Below, in pieces: positions 5,451 through 7,050 of a stretch of DNA of 7,050 bases. Source of the DNA: Deltaproteobacteria bacterium (GTDB taxonomy: Bacteria > UBA10199 > DSSB01); NCBI GenBank assembly GCA_020440745.1, contig JAGRNM010000068.1, positions 1 to 7,050 on the forward strand, written 5' to 3'. The notes under the pieces are model-generated. The model searched no databases, had not been told where the DNA came from, and saw only the letters and a program-made list of their open reading frames with translations. Made by a program: the position numbers and the translations under genes. The stretch's first letter is position 1; every line of letters starts with the position of its first letter.

Positions 5451-6344
5451 TTAAACTTGCTTTTTCATCCAGATAATTAATTTTTGCAAGCGCTCTTTCA
5501 TCTTGATTTTTTCATCGTAAAACCAACGTCCGTGACCTGGCAGGACCCACTCAAAGTCTATATTTAATAGTTTTTCCATAGACTCAATCTGGGTGGGCCA
5601 ATCATACCAGCAAACTTCCTTAGAGGCGCCCAAGTCCTGCCTACTTCGACTGTACCAAAGATGGTCTCCGCTAAAAAGATAGGTCTTATCCACCCAAAGA
5701 GAACAATGTCCTGCGCTATGCCCCGGGGTAAAAATGGCCTCCATTCCCTTCTCTAAAGGCCAGGGACCTTTCCCTTGCAAAACTTCCTCCGCATCGGGCT
5801 GAGCCTTTAACTCCAACTGATGAATAACTCTTTTAGCACCAAACTCCCTGGCATATCGATCAGCATCGGCTACATCATCCTGATGGCTCAAAAAAATACC
5901 CTTTAAACCACCCCAAGCGTGCAAAGACTTGACCAAAGAAAGATTCCAACGAGGGCTTTCTATCATCCAATAGCCCTCAGCAATTTTTAATAAATAACTT
6001 CTAGCACCAAAAGAAGCTTCTGCTGCATAACCCAAATAAAAAATCCGCTCGTCTAATTTTAAAGGAAAATCCCCTAAGGCTAGCGTCGCTTTTTGATCTC
6101 CCTCTGTCCCTATAGAATGGGTAGGACAAGCAAGCAAAGCCTGTAAAGTCCGGCGGGTCTCTTGTAAATCCCGAGGCTGAGCTTGCACATAAGAATACTC
6201 TCCGCTCTCAGCAAACACCTTGGGTGCTAAGATCCGACAGGTGTCACAATCGATACAAGTCTCATCCACAAAAAAATCACCAGGCTTGTTTTGTGGAAGT
6301 CTTTTTTTAGGATTAGCCATCAAGCTATTTTCTAAAACGGCCAT
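5451..6344 (-). CDS. Ferredoxin-metallo-beta-lactamase fold fusion protein
   Basis: A 297-residue cytoplasmic two-domain protein with no signal peptide. Residue numbers here count from a TTG one codon upstream (6347). An N-terminal single-cluster [4Fe-4S] ferredoxin domain (about 24-82) shows VDETCIDCDTC with Cys31, Cys34 and Cys37, plus ACP with Cys74. An MBL-fold domain (about 100-290) follows: LSHQDDVADAD (153-163), TPGHSAGH (208-214, His210), SGDH (226-229, Asp228) and LPGHGRWF (269-276, His272). The usual HxHxDH is replaced by HxDD, so the metal centre must be unusual or mononuclear. The ferredoxin domain could feed electrons to it. Substrate is unknown; hydrolase and oxygen- or persulfide-linked oxidoreductase roles are all open. 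The start is uncertain: TTG 6347, ATG 6344 and ATG 6320 share the frame and none has a Shine-Dalgarno. 6344 is the first ATG; 6320 (289 residues, beginning MANPKKRLP) is equally credible. uvrC ends 26 bp upstream. Confidence 0.88.
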   Translation of the reverse strand: MAVLENSLMANPKKRLPQNKPGDFFVDETCIDCDTCRILAPKVFAESGEYSYVQAQPRDLQETRRTLQALLACPTHSIGTEGDQKATLALGDFPLKLDERIFYLGYAAEASFGARSYLLKIAEGYWMIESPRWNLSLVKSLHAWGGLKGIFLSHQDDVADADRYAREFGAKRVIHQLELKAQPDAEEVLQGKGPWPLEKGMEAIFTPGHSAGHCSLWVDKTYLFSGDHLWYSRSRQDLGASKEVCWYDWPTQIESMEKLLNIDFEWVLPGHGRWFYDEKIKMKERLQKLIIWMKKQV

Positions 6345-6370
6345 CAATAAAAATAAATTTAAAATTTTAA

Positions 6371-7050
6371 TTAGCTTAAACGGCTTAAGATTTCCTCCGA
6401 TTGTTTTAAGCTAACCTTTAATAAGCTTGCCAAATCCTCGGGCCTAGCTTGTTTTATTTTTTCATAAGAACCATAAGTCTGCAGTAACTTAGTTCTTCGT
6501 TTAATACCTAAACCAGGTACTTCTTCTAAGGCCGAAGCAAGGCTCTTTTTACGTTGCGCTCCCCGCTGAGCACTAATCCCAAAACGATGAGCCTCATCTC
6601 TAAGATGTGTAAGTAATTTCAAGGCACCCGATTGCACTCGGAAAGTCACAGGATTTTTTCGTGCAGGCAGAAAAAAACGCTCCTCACTCCTTGTAGGCAA
6701 AGCCCCTGGAGTCCCAGCACTTTGACTTCGGCTTTTTGCCAAGGCAACCAAGGCAATGCCGGTCACATTCTCATCTTTTAAAGCCGCTAAAGCTGCTTTT
6801 AATTGTCCTTTACCACCATCAATCACCATCAACTGGGGTAAAGCCCAAGGGCTTTCTAAGTCGGCTTCTTCCTTAGCTCGTCTTAAACGCCGACAAAGCA
6901 CTTCATAAAGGCTTGCAAAATCATCAGGCCCCTTTAAAGACTCAAGTTTAAAACGACGGTAGTAACTTTTATAGGGCTGTCCCTGAATAAAAGTTACCAT
7001 GGACCCAAAGGTTTCGCTCCCCTGAAAATGACTAATATCATAACACTCTA
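6371..7050 (-). CDS. uvrC: Excinuclease ABC subunit C, C-terminal part (5' end outside window)
   Basis: UvrC makes the two incisions around a lesion in nucleotide excision repair, with UvrA and UvrB. The frame stays open to the window edge (first whole codon 7048-7046), giving 225 residues. It begins ECYDISHFQGSETFGSMV, the start of the RNase H-like 5'-incision domain. The Asp-Asp-His catalytic set of that domain is visible: Asp of CYDIS (7037-7039), Asp of MVIDGGKGQL, and His of RDEAHRFG. Also seen are YKSYYRRFKL, GPDDFASLYEVLCRR and FFLPARKNPVTF. A loop SRSQSAGTPGALPTRSEER sits between ALAK and FFLPARKNP. The C terminus is a tandem helix-hairpin-helix region, EEVPGLGIKRRTKLLQTYGS through the end. 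The GIY-YIG nuclease and UvrB-binding regions lie beyond the window. It heads the visible minus-strand run. Identification is firm. Confidence 0.97.
   Translation of the reverse strand, partial: ECYDISHFQGSETFGSMVTFIQGQPYKSYYRRFKLESLKGPDDFASLYEVLCRRLRRAKEEADLESPWALPQLMVIDGGKGQLKAALAALKDENVTGIALVALAKSRSQSAGTPGALPTRSEERFFLPARKNPVTFRVQSGALKLLTHLRDEAHRFGISAQRGAQRKKSLASALEEVPGLGIKRRTKLLQTYGSYEKIKQARPEDLASLLKVSLKQSEEILSRLS

Noticed and set aside
6356..6385. Possible uvrC terminator (CTTAA/TTAAG around GCCGT, then A/T-rich sequence)
   Set aside because: The stem is only 5 bp, almost all A-T, and overlaps the uvrC stop; the following sequence mixes A and T runs without a clean U tract.
6220..6414. 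64-codon plus-strand ORF across the ferredoxin-MBL/uvrC junction
   Set aside because: It is antisense to the conserved ferredoxin Cys motif and the uvrC 3' end, with no domain; a chance ORF.

Overview
This window carries ordinary bacterial chromosome at moderate GC (roughly the mid-40s percent by eye), split into two convergent gene blocks. It suggests a Gram-negative bacterium that makes Asn-tRNA and/or Gln-tRNA by the indirect GatCAB route and has a periplasm with c-type cytochromes. The UvrC segment with SEERFFLPARKNP, the periplasmic c556-like cytochrome and the PspE-like rhodanese would fit a deltaproteobacterium-like lineage, perhaps uncultured. That placement is an impression from protein style and was not tested.

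Plus-strand block (1-4458): the C-terminal 273 residues of gatA, then complete gatB, mtnA (methylthioribose-1-phosphate isomerase) and ilvE (branched-chain aminotransferase). gatA and gatB are separated by 72 bp that hold four tandem copies of a 7-mer directly in front of the gatB start. gatB and mtnA are separated by 166 bp that hold a GC-rich, multi-hairpin palindromic element of about 124 bp. mtnA and ilvE are tightly coupled: the mtnA stop codon lies inside the ilvE ribosome binding site. MtnA acts in methionine salvage and an IlvE-type aminotransferase could in principle perform the last step of that pathway, so the pair may work together. This is inference, because ilvE also has its general role in branched-chain amino acid synthesis.

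Minus-strand block (7050-4474, read right to left): the C-terminal half of uvrC (excision-repair endonuclease), a cytoplasmic [4Fe-4S] ferredoxin fused to a metallo-beta-lactamase fold, a secreted monoheme cytochrome of c'/c556 type, and an exported single-domain rhodanese that may be a lipoprotein. The last three are spaced 11 and 18 bp apart with strong Shine-Dalgarno sequences, so they look like one transcript downstream of uvrC. Together they look like a small redox or sulfur-handling module of unknown function. This is the least conventional part of the window.

The two blocks converge at 4459-4473, with only 15 bp between stop codons and no convincing terminator. No RNA genes, CRISPR arrays, phage genes or transposases were seen. 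No gene-free stretch exceeds 300 bp; the longest (2333-2498) is mostly the palindromic element.
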